From Daphnia pulex (Eukaryota > Arthropoda > Branchiopoda > Diplostraca > Daphniidae), in contig NC_060017.1 in NCBI RefSeq assembly GCF_021134715.1, positions 7,378,001 to 7,442,000 on the forward strand: DNA of 64,000 bases, in the 5' to 3' direction. Shown here piece after piece: positions 21,201 to 32,393 of the stretch. Numbering within the stretch: position 1 is the first letter of the stretch; each line of letters starts with the position of its first letter. The notes under the pieces were generated by a model, which worked only from the letters and a program-made list of their open reading frames with translations, ran no database searches and was not told the DNA's origin. The translations under genes were made by a program, and so were the position numbers.

Positions 21201-24200
21201 CTTGTGAGACACGGACTACTGGTATATATAGTCGACAGCGATCGATGATGTCTTTTTCTGTTTTTTGTGTGTGTCCGTTCGTTTCTCACAGATTCGGCAT
21301 CATCTGCGCTTTTGTATCCAATGCCAACGCACAGGATGGCGTCAACGCCTTGCCGACGGCTCTTCGCCACACTACCGAAGATACAGCCACTTACTTTAAT
21401 CACACCCGAAAAGTACAGTTTCTCTTACTCTTGTCATCGCTCTAAATTAATTTGGCATCCCTTCAACTTGTCTTATTTATTTTCTTCCACTTTCTATTCC
21501 CCCACAGGAGTACGTGACATTGTTGACGACAAACTATCGTGAATTGGAAGCCGCCATCGCCAAAGCACTCGACGGTAAAATACAAAAATAAAAATTGAAA
21601 GACAAATCGCGAATGAAATAAAGCCCCCTACCCCTACACAACAGATCATTTCACGCACTCTTATGACATTGATTTATCCCAGTGTTATCGTTGTGTTGTG
21701 TGTATACGTCGGGTTTTCTTGCCGTTTTTATGGGGAGGAACTTGTGTGTGTGTGTGTTTTATTGATCGTCAAGTTAGGTTTATTTTTCTTTTCGCTTGAT
21801 CTATTGGTTTGGAGGAGCGCATAAACCAAAGCAAATGTACATAGACATGGATATCCCCCGCCCGGTTTTTTCTCTTATACTGTATACGTATATATTTTCT
21901 ATTGATATATTTATTTGTGTACGTCTATAAACAGACAGCGGGAGACTGGTGACTAACGAACTGAAGCACGTGTCCCGGGCCATCGCTGTTGACAACTTGA
22001 CGGCCATCGTTTCCAATTTGGCAGAGATCCGGCAGAATCTAGCAAACATTGAACAAGATACTGGAATACTACAAGACAGGGCTAATCAACTTCAGGTATA
22101 ATCATCTCCTCTATAGCGTGCTTGATTTTTTCTTCAGAGGTTGACAAAAGGGATGAACACAGTGCACACAGTTGGCTCTATCACTCATCTAATTGAATTT
22201 GGCGTTGTGTGTTTTTATTTTTTTTTAGGACGGTTTGCTCGAGGTTAAAAGGCAGCTGAAGCAGCTGCTGGATCGATGCGCTTCCCAGCCCATTTGTGCG
22301 AATTTCCGGCAGCAGTACGATCTCGACTCGCTTTCAGTAGATCTTCAATTTCAAGAGGTAAAGCTTTTTCATCAACTTTAATGTAATTGCCTCCAACTTT
22401 TCGAAAAACTTTTACTAACCAACGGTGATTATTGTCAACTACTACGCTATATTACATACGCCGCTACTAACTCTCAATAATAATGACGAATCCTTTTCTA
22501 AACTTTCTCTGCCGCATCGTGACACGAAAATTAAAAAGTTTGTCGAGAATTATTTGCCCAAGGTAAGAAGACACACACCATTGTTTTGGTTGGTACAGTC
22601 GGCACGTTTCTCCCCTCTCTATATCCTTAAAAACCAACAGCCACCACGACCACACTCTGTGTATATACACGGCGAAAACTTTGTGTTCGTGGCTCACTCT
22701 TCCGGCATGATAGTTCCAGTGCACCCTTATTCTAGCTCTCTAGTATTTTCTTTTTTTAATGATGTTTTATTGCTCTAAACTATTGATGTCGTTGTAGTAC
22801 ACATTTATACTGTAGCTACTTTATTTACAAAGGATACAAAAAGAAGATTTTAAAAGGAAACAACTTTTTCTTTTCTTTCTTTTCTCTCCCATTTATTTAT
22901 ATCAAATGTTTGATAGTTGCCGGATGTGCAGAGGATAGCGCGCAACATTTCTCAATTGATCACTACCGGAGTGGAGAGTGAAGTCAAGCGGGGTCGTTCC
23001 GCTCTGGAGAGAATCTCAAACGATGTCCAGAGAGCCGTCGGAAGTACTCTACCCTCGTTCAAGCAACACTTACGATCGGCCGGTAATTTTCGTTTATATC
23101 ACACGAAAATCTCGACATTTTCTACAACTGGAAAATGTCGAGAGATGCATTTTATTTTTTTGTCTTTTTACGATGGTCGCTGGAAATCATTAGAGTGTAA
23201 AGAGAGAGAAAAAAGCCCCACCAAGAAAGTAACTTTTTTTTGTTACACACAGGCGCTAATGATGGCCAACTTTTTTACGTCTTAGTTTAACGACGCGAAT
23301 CGTGCTGCGACTAAAAAAATAATGCATTTAACTGGTTTTTTTCAGGACAAAGTTTAGAGCGGAATTCCGAGGACATTTCCATCCTGATGGGTCGTGGTGT
23401 CGAGATGGCCCGCAGTGAGTCCATCCAAGAGTCTATCAATACTCTACAGAGCTACATCGACCACTATGGTCAATATCGGTAAGGGGATTTATCTATAGCA
23501 CAGGCTGGACGACTATGTTTTGACTCTCTTTTTTAAAAGTCTGGTTGTAAGAATGTCATTGCAGACAGAAACCCCACGCAGCAGCAGAGACCCCCCTTTG
23601 GCTTCTTCTAGCTCCTATTTATTATATTGCGTTTATTTGTTGTTATAGGTTCTACATCGATATCGGTATAGCGAGTCTAGTGCTTTTGATCACGCTCTGC
23701 TTCGCTTTTGGATTGCTGTGCGGCTGTTGCGGTAAACGGCCTGTCGACCGATACGACGACGACTTCGGGACCCGGGCCACTGGTGCCTCTTGTTTGATGT
23801 CGTAAGTAGAAAAAAACACGCACTACATTCACGTTTCGTGGAAAATTTGTTTTTTTTTCCGCGAAACAGGAAGGAAGGAATCGATTCAACAACCCTTTTT
23901 TCTTTATTTTCTTGGGGGTTCTTTGTCTTGGCTTTTGTTTTTTCCAATAGGGGTGTTGGATTGGTGTTTATGACCTCGTTTGTTCTTTTGGTCCTGACCG
24001 TCGTTCACTTCCTGGTCGGTGTCTTTGGCCAAAATCTATCGTGCGAGGTACTGACCCGTTTAGGAACGGGAGAGGAGCCCCAACAGCGTGAGCTGTATGA
24101 TTTTATCGACCGCAACATACCTCTCACGGCACTCAACCCACACGGCGTAGTCAAGGACGACCTCGTCACCGTCTCCAATATCGTCAAGTACGTGTGTGTG

Positions 24201-27200
24201 TGTGTGTGTGTAAACCACCACAAGAATTGCGTGTGCCGCTTTTGTGTCTGGTCGGGGGGCGTTATACGCTTCGGCCAAAAAGGAACGCTTGACAAATATA
24301 ATAACAAACCTTAACCCTCCTTGTCGTTTCACTTCATTAGGGAGTGCCACCAGAATAAGACACTTTACCAAATGTTGAAGCTGGAACGCGTGCTGAACGT
24401 TTCTTCGCTGGGCGACCCGTCCCGTCGCTTGAACATCGAGTCTGAAGTCCGCCGCCTTACCAGCAACATTCGATTTAATGGAGTCAACTTGTTGTCCGTC
24501 GAAGCCAAACAGCAATTAAGAGATTTCGCCGCCTCAGACTTGATGCGCGTCAACTTTACGGCCTATTCGATCCTTGTAAGTTACGCTTGATGCTATACAT
24601 CTATTTAGATTGGATAATAGAATGTTGTGAATTTGATTTACAGTTGGAACAGAACATCACGTCGGTCAACCTCCAGGAAATGGCGGCCATACTGAACAAC
24701 ACGGCCGTTCAAGTACAGCAATTCGAACCAAATGTAAGTCGGCTAAAGTGTTATTATTCGTTGTCGCCTTGAGCGACGACACGTAACGTATTACTTTATA
24801 TATTAGGCTGCCAATACTCTATGGGACAATGCCATCTTCCTGTCGCGACTACAAAAGTCTGAATTGATTCCGATGAAAGAAGCAGCCCAGCGACTGCGCA
24901 AGGCGGCCGCCAATTTGGAAGAACGTGTCCGCTTCAATCAATCTAGCTTGTCGGAGGCTATTGAAATGCTAATTGGCCAGGCTGAATCCGCGCAGACCTT
25001 TCTCGAGAATAAAGGGCCCGAGCAATTGTCTAAGGTATATATAATAATCATAAAATAAAAAATTTGAAAAGAAAATCTTTCACGCTGGTGGGAACGACAG
25101 CGAGTTGATCGATCCGAGACAAATTGATGTATCGATCTCTCCGCTCCATCTCTCTCTTCCCTTTTATAAATTATTATATCTAACACAAAAGATGGATTGA
25201 TTTATATGCAGTTGGCGGTTGAATTTGCCAAAGAGTGCGAGCGACTCATCGACCAATACGTCCAGCGGGTTACCGACCACGTCCTCTTTAAAGTCGGCAA
25301 ATGTTGGCCGCTCTCGCAGGCCTACAATACTACATCAGCCGTGATCTGCCAACAAATCTTCTGGCCTTTTGTAAGTTTTCTCTCTCTCTGCGGCTGTATC
25401 CCGCCCCGGGATTAAAGTTGCTTCTTTTTTGTGTGTGTGCTTTTAAAAAATTGGATTCTTTGTTCTCGCTCCCCTTAGTCCTTTACTTGTTTCTTTTTTG
25501 TAAATCCGTTGGGTTTTTTGACTTATTGATTTCGTTTCAAAAGTTTGGTAGTGCGCGTTTTTTTCCTCTCTTTCCAATTCCCTACTTGAGTTGTGATGAA
25601 TAGGTTAGGAATAACACATTCGACAGCGCTATTGGAAAAATGTGCTGGACTTGTATACTTTATTGTTTTTTCTTCTTCTATTTGAGAAGAGCAAAGTTTT
25701 CCTCCTTTTTTTCTTCCAGTTTAGTGATTCATTGTTGATCGATTTGTTGTTTCTCGACTTATATATAGAATGGATTCTGGGCCAGCGTTGGATGGTGCTG
25801 CCTCTTGTTTCTACCCTGCGTCGTTTTGGCTATGGTGCTAGCCTCCCTCTACAGGAAGACGGATCCTTATCCGGGTTCGATTGTCGAGAGGTAAGAGCGT
25901 GTTAATGGGAAGGAAAACAAAAAAATGCCGAGGCGGTAAAAGCCCCTCTCATATACCCGAAAAAGGAACATCTCTTTTTTTTTTCTTTCTTCTTTTTTTG
26001 GGTTATTTTTTTGATTTTACGATTATTTAAGGCCATTTCCTGACTGGATATCTTTTTATTGGGCGATGCATATCAAAGAGAAAAGAAACATTCCTCCCTG
26101 TTTGAAGAGAGAGAGAGAGAATAACTATGACATCCTTTCGTCATTCGGTTGAATTGGTGCCAAAGCTTTACTCTCTTTCTAGCATGAATTTCAGCTCTTT
26201 TTATATCATTGGATATTTTATTTATCATCGGGTATTTCTCTCGTTCTTGGTAGTATTTTATTTTTTTTTCAACCCCTCCCTCTAACAAAAAAATTGGTGA
26301 TGGCGTGTAAATCATTTCTTTATTTTATTCGATGGCGTTGGTTGGTTGGTTGGTTGGTGGTGGTCTGGCTATTTTGCTTGTCTCTTTTCAAGTGAAAAAA
26401 TATTGAACGATGATTTTTTTTTTTCTTCCGGGGGTTGTTTCCGCTATTTTTCTCTTCTTTTTTATTTTTTTTTTTATTCTTTTCATACCATTCCGGAAAT
26501 CACAACACTTTTTCCTTCCGATATATTTCTTCAGAGAGTACTTGTATGATGCTTATGCCGACCGGGACAACATTCCATTGGCCTTAAACAAGTAAGACTT
26601 GATGGCTGTCTTCATCTCTTTTGATTTTTTTTTTCTTCTCCGTATTCTTCGTGTTGATTCAATTAACTTGACTGCATGCATTTTGAAAGGCTGGATATTA
26701 GAACGTTTTGCACGTACTGTGTATTTGTCTCAATATACTTGTCTTTTTCTGTCTTTCCTTTCTTTCTCTTCTTCTTAAAACAAAAGAAATGTTTTGGTCT
26801 TTTTTCCTTTTCTGTTTATGTTTCTGGTTTGTCCCTTTACGTTCAAAGAGATTTCTCCAACATCTGAATTGAAAATTCCATGTTTAACGAAAAAATTTCC
26901 ATTTCTTTCCCCCAAAAAAAGTCGAGATCGTAGAGGCATCCCAGTCCCGAGCAACACCCGATCGGGTCACGCATACGGCCACGTTTACGGAGGCGCTTAC
27001 GAAGACGATTACAGCATCTCGCAGCATCAGGCCAGGACGGGTAACGGGAGTGCCAGCAATCGTATCGGCGTCACTTCATCGGCTTCGAGTGGTGGCGGCG
27101 GAGTGAACTCTTCAACGGCCGTAGTGGCCCCGTCGGAACGCAATGGAAAGACACCCGGCCGCTTTCAAGATCCAGCTCCAAGAGCCTGGGGCGACGGAAG

Positions 27201-27480
27201 TGTTCCCCGTTACGTGGCATCTCCCACTCACGCTGCTGCCGCCGCTGCTACTGCCACATCGCCGTCCGCTGGAACTCCGGGAGGCGGAACCCCGTCCGCT
27301 CCATCCGCCGCCGACTACGAGAGACCTCCGCCGTATTACTATCCAGGACCAGCGTGAGTATTTTATTGATAAAAAGTCAGTCCTCTCAGCCTCTCGAGAG
27401 AGAGCAGCTGTGTGTCTACTCTCTTCAAGTTGATGATGGATTCTGAATGATTCTCGTCTTTTGATTGCAGCGATAAGTGA
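18215..27480 (+). CDS. prom: Prominin, five-span membrane glycoprotein
   Basis: Nineteen exons: 18215-18593, 20143-20310, 21075-21174, 21292-21412, 21508-21574, 21935-22095, 22229-22357, 22917-23082, 23346-23478, 23649-23801, 23951-24187, 24341-24575, 24644-24733, 24807-25034, 25212-25370, 25769-25890, 26535-26591, 26922-27353, 27471-27480. All phases agree, giving 1048 residues. Prominins organise plasma-membrane protrusions such as microvilli and, in arthropods, photoreceptor rhabdomeres. Visible are a signal peptide (MLLVVLLLLLLCL) and membrane spans near residues 152-178 (followed by CCCRC), 197-225, 476-503, 527-553 and 843-871. The two large extracellular loops are helical with many Asn-glycosylation sites. 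This is the classic prominin topology. The cytoplasmic tail has tyrosines (EYLYDAYADRD, YGHVYGGAYEDDY) and a Ser/Gly/Ala-rich stretch longer than usual. The last coding exon is only 10 bp (D-K-stop). Introns are much longer than in neighbouring genes. Confidence 0.95.
21178..21200 (+). repeat. (TTG)n microsatellite in a prominin intron
   Basis: About seven TTG units immediately after the exon 3 donor. A similar run is near 28226 in the 3' UTR. Confidence 0.8.
23110..23143. repeat. Perfect short hairpin in prominin intron 8
   Basis: TCTCGACATTTTC and its exact complement flank the loop TACAACTG, giving a 13 bp stem. It lies in the intron after exon 22917-23082. Confidence 0.8.
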
Positions 27481-28926
27481 AAAGCTTTGATGATCTCGTC
27501 CTCGATTCCATCAACGTCCCGAATGACGTCTATCCTCCATTCTCTCCCCCCCGGCTGCTGCTTCCATTTCGAGTTGTTGTTTTTCGTCGCTGGATTGATG
27601 ACGGAGGGGAAGCGGAAGTACTGATTGTTTTCCTCCACTTGTTCTTTTTTTCCATTTCGCGTGTCGTCGTGTTGCCGCGCATCTGCGCGCGCACACAGAC
27701 GTCAAATGTTGTGTGTGTGTGTGTGTATACAATCCTCGGCGGAGCGATCGCGCGTGTGTGTGTATGTAAGAGTGAACGTGTTTGTACATTATTCATGAGT
27801 TTCAGAGTTTCATCTCTCCTCTCATCTCTTCAACAAAACAACAAAAAAAGTCCCGACTTGCACATGGATGCACTCCTCGCCCCCGGCCCCCCCCCCCTTT
27901 TATGTGATTTTTCTTGGCAATTTGTCTCTTTAAACGTGTGATGACATGTGCATTTGCTCCTACTTTATATGTGTATAACAGGATATAAAGGCGTGTTTGA
28001 GCATTCGAAACACGTACGTTTCTCTCTTGTCTCTGGTTGAACTCCCTGTCTATCTTTTTGGGTGGGGACTTGGGCCGCTGTTTCAAACTTTTTTCTTCTT
28101 CGTCGTCATCATCAGACCAAAGCCCAGTATAGTAAGGGATTTTCAATTCTTCCCTTTCTCTCTCTCTTACTTACTCACGGTTCGGTACTTTTGATGAGCA
28201 ATTGAGGAGGAAGCAAAAAGTCTTTGTTGTTGTTGTTGTTGTTGATGAAATCTCTCTCTCTCTTTATAATATGATTCAATCAATACTTTTTCAATACCTT
28301 CTCAAACCAAACAGAAAAGAGTCAATCTCTTTTGTTGTTTTTTTAAAGCTCGGAGTAATCGAATCTCGATAAGTGTTTATTCTTATTCCCTCGTAAAAAA
28401 AAAAGAAATTTTGAAGAAAAAATGCCATTCAATTATTGAGGGGAGGAAACTAAATTTTTGATTGTTTGTTATACATGTCACCCGTTCCATATTTCTTCGT
28501 CTATCCGCTGTCATTAATTGAATCTTCCACCCCCCCTTTTTTGTATTATGTATAACAACACACAAAAGCTGCTGCCGCTGCTGGCGAACTTTTGAGAATT
28601 TCCGTCTCTTTTCACAGCTGGGACGGGCTAAAAAATTCAAAATTTTTTTTTTTTAAACATCAAACTACGATTTCATTCGTGTTTCTTCTTTTCTCCCCTG
28701 ATTTTTGGCCGTCTTTTGAATTGTAAAATGACTCCCGCGGAATCTCGTCATTTAAGAGAATCATTCGCTCTTTGATGTCTTTAACCTCCCCCGCCACCCA
28801 CCATTAATGGTGTCGTCTACTTAGTTGAAAACAAAATTAAAATAAAGAAATACACTCATTTCAAAGTGTTGCTCATATCCCTGTAGCCGTGTTCATTTAT
28901 TTTGTAAATTTATAATTGATTTTGTC
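27481..28926 (+). other. Prominin 3' UTR
   Basis: Rich in CT, GT and TTG runs, with no ORF of interest. A plus-strand AATAAA near 28840 is the likely poly(A) signal, which would make the UTR about 1.36 kb. The B9D1 3' end lies immediately beyond on the other strand. Confidence 0.5.
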
Positions 28927-29727
28927 TTAAAAAATAGGCAAAGTGGATGATACTTTTTCCGGTCCACTGATTGATGAATCGTAGCCTAAACTTTGGAAAT
29001 CTTTAAAAGTGGTGTGGAATTCGACCGTGACGTAGCCCAGAGTTTCCATTCGGAGAACTATACGAGAGAAAACAAATTGAATCAACTTTTGAAATAAAGT
29101 TATATAATTGAATAATAACTTGGTGGAGTATTACCGTCACGGCCTTCGTTGAGGGCAATAGTTTTGGGATCAATCAATTCAGGACGACGCCCGGTAAACC
29201 AACTGGTCCATTTGTGCAGAAGAGATTGTGACTGCGGCCGATAGATAGCCAGTGTTCTTGTGTAATGCCCAGCACAGATGGGCAAAACGGTGGAACCATA
29301 GCCGTATGCGACGTCATCGTTACCCAGCTCGTCGGGTCCATAAAGACTGACGATCATTCTAGGCCATCCGTGGGGATTCGTGCTCTTCCACGACGATTGT
29401 AAAGGAAAATTCCACACCAATTCTCGGCCCCCAGATGACTTTTGAATGGCTAGCTGACTTAACCCTTCTTCAATACCCTGTGCGTCAAACGAAGAGCTGC
29501 AAAGTCATTTTTCTACAATAAAAAAAAAAACAAACAAAGTTGACTGTGTATCTAGTTACGTGGCAGAAGATCCAGTCAGCTCCGTGGTGATAGCAAGTTT
29601 TGACGTAAAGTTGGGAATTGAGCGGGAATTCTCCGTGCCGGATTTGGCCTTGGACGGAATAATAAAAGCTGGTTGCTATCAGAGGAGTAGATGTGACGGG
29701 TCCATTTGAAGTTGCTACCGATGTCAT
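28927..29727 (-). CDS. B9D1: B9 domain-containing protein 1 (cilium transition zone)
   Basis: Exons: 29560-29727, 29135-29477, 28927-29057 (213 residues; the human protein is 204). B9D1 belongs to the MKS complex that gates the ciliary transition zone. The B9 domain is clear: GQIRHGEFP, DWIFCHGIEEGLSQ, LVWNFPLQSSWKSTNPHGWP, VSLYGPDELGNDDVAYGYG and TSWFTGRRPELIDPK. The exon 2 acceptor is at GACGCACAG|GGTATTG. An AG 24 bp upstream would put a stop in frame, whereas this one aligns residue for residue with vertebrate B9D1. It is tail-to-tail with prominin. Confidence 0.93.
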
Positions 29728-30475
29728 TCTAAATTAAGATGTGCTTGACTGGAAAAAAACGTTAAGAATTCTCTACATCACAACAATATACACCGACTGC
29801 TGGCTCGTTTGTTTCGATTGTCGGGCTGACTCGTTGCCATGGTTACGTCTAATATATGCCGCCGCCCCTATGACTACGTAGCGAAATAAATGGGGGCATT
29901 ATTCAATTTTTCTGCATTTTAGCGATTGTATCTTTCTATTCAGTAATGAAATGAATGAGTTAACTTGTATGATGAATAAGTCATCAAAATAATAAAGAGA
30001 ATAAGTGAAAGTCAAAATTTTGTAGACTCGTCTCGGCGCCCAGTCAAAGGGAATTGCTCAATCTGGTATCAGTTACCGCACAAACTACACACAATAGCCA
30101 ACATTGTTCTATTTCCTATATGGTTTTTATTTACAGTTGTCGCCTTTCACTGATAACGCAATTTCAATGAATAAACCACCTTTGATTGAATAGTAACCAA
30201 GTAGACTTATAGGCTCATCTTACCCTCCCAGCGTTGTTTGCTCAGTTAAAGTTCAATAAAAAGCTAAATTTTAAAAATTAAAAATAAGAAAAAATATAAT
30301 AGAATCGTGAAATTTATTTTATACCTTTATTAAGTATCTTGCTCGGGTGACAAAACAATTACAAGGCATAATGCAGGCTAGACAATGGGTTCGAAGTGGT
30401 AGAAATGAAAGTTAAAATCCATCGTCTAGCCCTGCCAGATGGGATTTAGATAGAAACAATTTGTATCTCAATTTT
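29728..30475. other. Spacer: B9D1 upstream region and ZIP7 3' UTR
   Basis: 29728-30240 holds the B9D1 5' flank. The part near 30475 is the ZIP7 3' UTR. It includes a strong stem-loop at 30373-30435 and TTTATT (minus-strand AATAAA) near 30315. No additional gene seen. Confidence 0.4.
30373..30435 (-). repeat. Stem-loop in the ZIP7 3' UTR
   Basis: GCAGGCTAGACAATGG (30373-30388) pairs with CCATCGTCTAGCCCTGC (30419-30435). This gives about 16 paired positions with one mismatch and one bulge, around a 30 base loop. It lies about 40-100 bp beyond the ZIP7 stop codon. Confidence 0.65.
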
Positions 30476-31876
30476 TCATTCATATTCGGCTATCAAAACC
30501 ATCATATAGACACCAGCTAACAAGGCAGCGATTTCCATTAAAGTTTGTGAGAATTTGCTGTTTTCTAAAAGCTCAGGAATGACAGAAACGGTGGCAATGT
30601 AAATGAATCCACCGGCTGTGAACGGAAGGATCCAGGCAGTAGCAGCAGCACCGATTCCTTCTGCTAATAAAGAAACTGCACATCCAGTAAGAGCTCCCAC
30701 TGCTGTAATAAGCTGCAAAAAGATAGCCTGTCCAATAGAAAGTGGAGAATTAAGATTCCTGTTACTTTGAGATTGTCGGAGCGTTTGAAATTACTTTTTT
30801 GCGATCACAGCCTGACTGAATGAGAATGGCGAAATCCCCGATCTCGTGGGGAACTTCGTGCAACAAAACTGTGACTGTTGTTACGATTCCTGTACTTCTT
30901 CCAGCCAAAAATGACGCACCAATAGCCAAGCCATCAGTGAAGTTGTGGGTAAAATCCGCAGCCAGGTTCAAATATCCAGCTACCTTGATGTCTCCTAAAG
31001 AAATGGAATAATACAACAGATTTAATGACATACTACCAAAAAATAAACTAAATATTTACCAGAGGGTTTGGCAACCTCCTTGGTTTTCTTTTCCTTCTTT
31101 TCTTTGGCTTTTCCGTCTTTCGCATCTTTTGCATCAGTTGTTTTATCCTTCTTGGGTTCAGCATGACTGTGGCTGTGACCTTGGCCACCTTTAAGAATTC
31201 TAACAAACTTTTCAACAGCAAGGAAGGCAATAATGCCGCAGAGAACCCAAAGTCCAACAGTCATGTCGTGCCCATGAGAATGACCCTCTCCATGAGAATG
31301 TCCATGAGAATGCGAATGAGGTTCCTCATCTTCAGAATGAGCCATCAATGCATGCGGAATCAAATGTAGGAAAGCATCACCAAGAAGTCCACCGGAAGCA
31401 AAGCTAAGTAAAACTTTTAACAAGGGCTGTCGTTCAGGGCTGCTGTCAATGGGAATGAAAAAAAGCACAATGAACGGTGCTACACTAATGATTAGAGTGG
31501 AACCAATGGCTTCTGTCCATAAGGCAGCAGTTGTCCTTTTGGGAGCTTCAACATTTTCTGTGTGATGGTCATGATGATGATCATGTAAGTGTTCATCATG
31601 ATCATGTGAGTGTCCGTGATGTTCGTGCGAATGCCCATGGTGATGTTCCTTTTCTATTTTCTTGGCTGGGGGTGGAGGAGGTTTCGGAATATTCGCTTCC
31701 TTGGAATACTTAAATGAAGGCCGCTCTTCTACATGATCGTGCGAGTGTCCATGATGATCATGTGAATGTCCGTGATGGTCGTGAGAGTGAGAATGGCAAA
31801 ACTGTGGAAGTGTCAAAAAAATTCCTACCAAGAGCAGAAAACTGCAGAGTTTTACGACGAACCTTCGGTCAAGCAT
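30476..31876 (-). CDS. Catsup: ZIP7-type zinc transporter of the ER/Golgi
   Basis: Exons: 31060-31876, 30795-30994, 30476-30727 (422 residues). ZIP7 (SLC39A7; Catsup in Drosophila) releases zinc from the ER and Golgi into the cytosol. The signal sequence ([15 protein letters not shown]) is followed by long His-rich luminal repeats of the form HSHDHHG. A second His cluster lies between spans ([18 protein letters not shown]). The LIV-1 signature residues are present: [10 protein letters not shown] and the metalloprotease-like [15 protein letters not shown]. The last exon carries TAVGAL...[21 protein letters not shown] and ends EYE. Length and domain order are normal for the family. It is divergent from the importin-like gene, with about 520 bp between start codons. 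Confidence 0.95.
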
Positions 31877-32393
31877 TTTGACAGACCGAATGAAAGCGCT
31901 TCAAGTCTGACGTGTTAAACAGCTGGTAATACTCGGGCTCAGAGTCAGACTCTCTGACGCGGTGACAGACCTTCACAACAAAAAACATGATTTAAAATAT
32001 TACCCTTACCTATTCTTTAAAAAAATATAATAATTAAATAATTTGTTTTTCTTAGTTGTTTACAATTTGTTTGATAATTGCCAATTTGTTAGTACACGCA
32101 AAAAAGCTTAGAGATCACCTAGACAGGCGTCAAAATTTACATCACCGACGCCACCTAGCACCTACATCCAAGTCTTCATTGATCTCACACTAGATGACGT
32201 CTTTGTAATTTCATCTGAATATTTTTATTTGGCAACATCAACATCAGTAAATGTAAAAATGGCGTATTTAAAAAACTTTTCAGTTTTCATGTTTTCAGTC
32301 TCAGCAGCATTGTCTCAGTCGTTGGTTTAACTGTTCCCATGTGTTTGTCACTTCCGTGATTCAAGAGAATTGGACAAAACATCAACTATCAAA
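31877..32393. promoter_or_regulatory. Shared upstream region of ZIP7 and importin-like gene
   Basis: A 517 bp head-to-head interval. On the minus strand a CTAGGTGGCG motif (32148-32161, CTCF-core-like) lies near the middle. A TCAGTCGTTGG initiator-like phrase on the plus strand near 32314 could start the importin-like transcript. No TATA box is obvious. Confidence 0.35.

Noticed and set aside
20912-21403. 163-codon frame antisense to prominin
   Set aside because: Covers introns and exons of prominin on the opposite strand, with Asn and Gly runs from microsatellites.
27477-27941. 154-codon frame after prominin
   Set aside because: Lies in the 3' UTR; composition reflects CT/GT runs and it lacks a good start context.
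29478-29504. Upstream AG sites as acceptor of B9D1 exon 2
   Set aside because: They give in-frame stops; the site at 29477/29478 fits the family without gaps.
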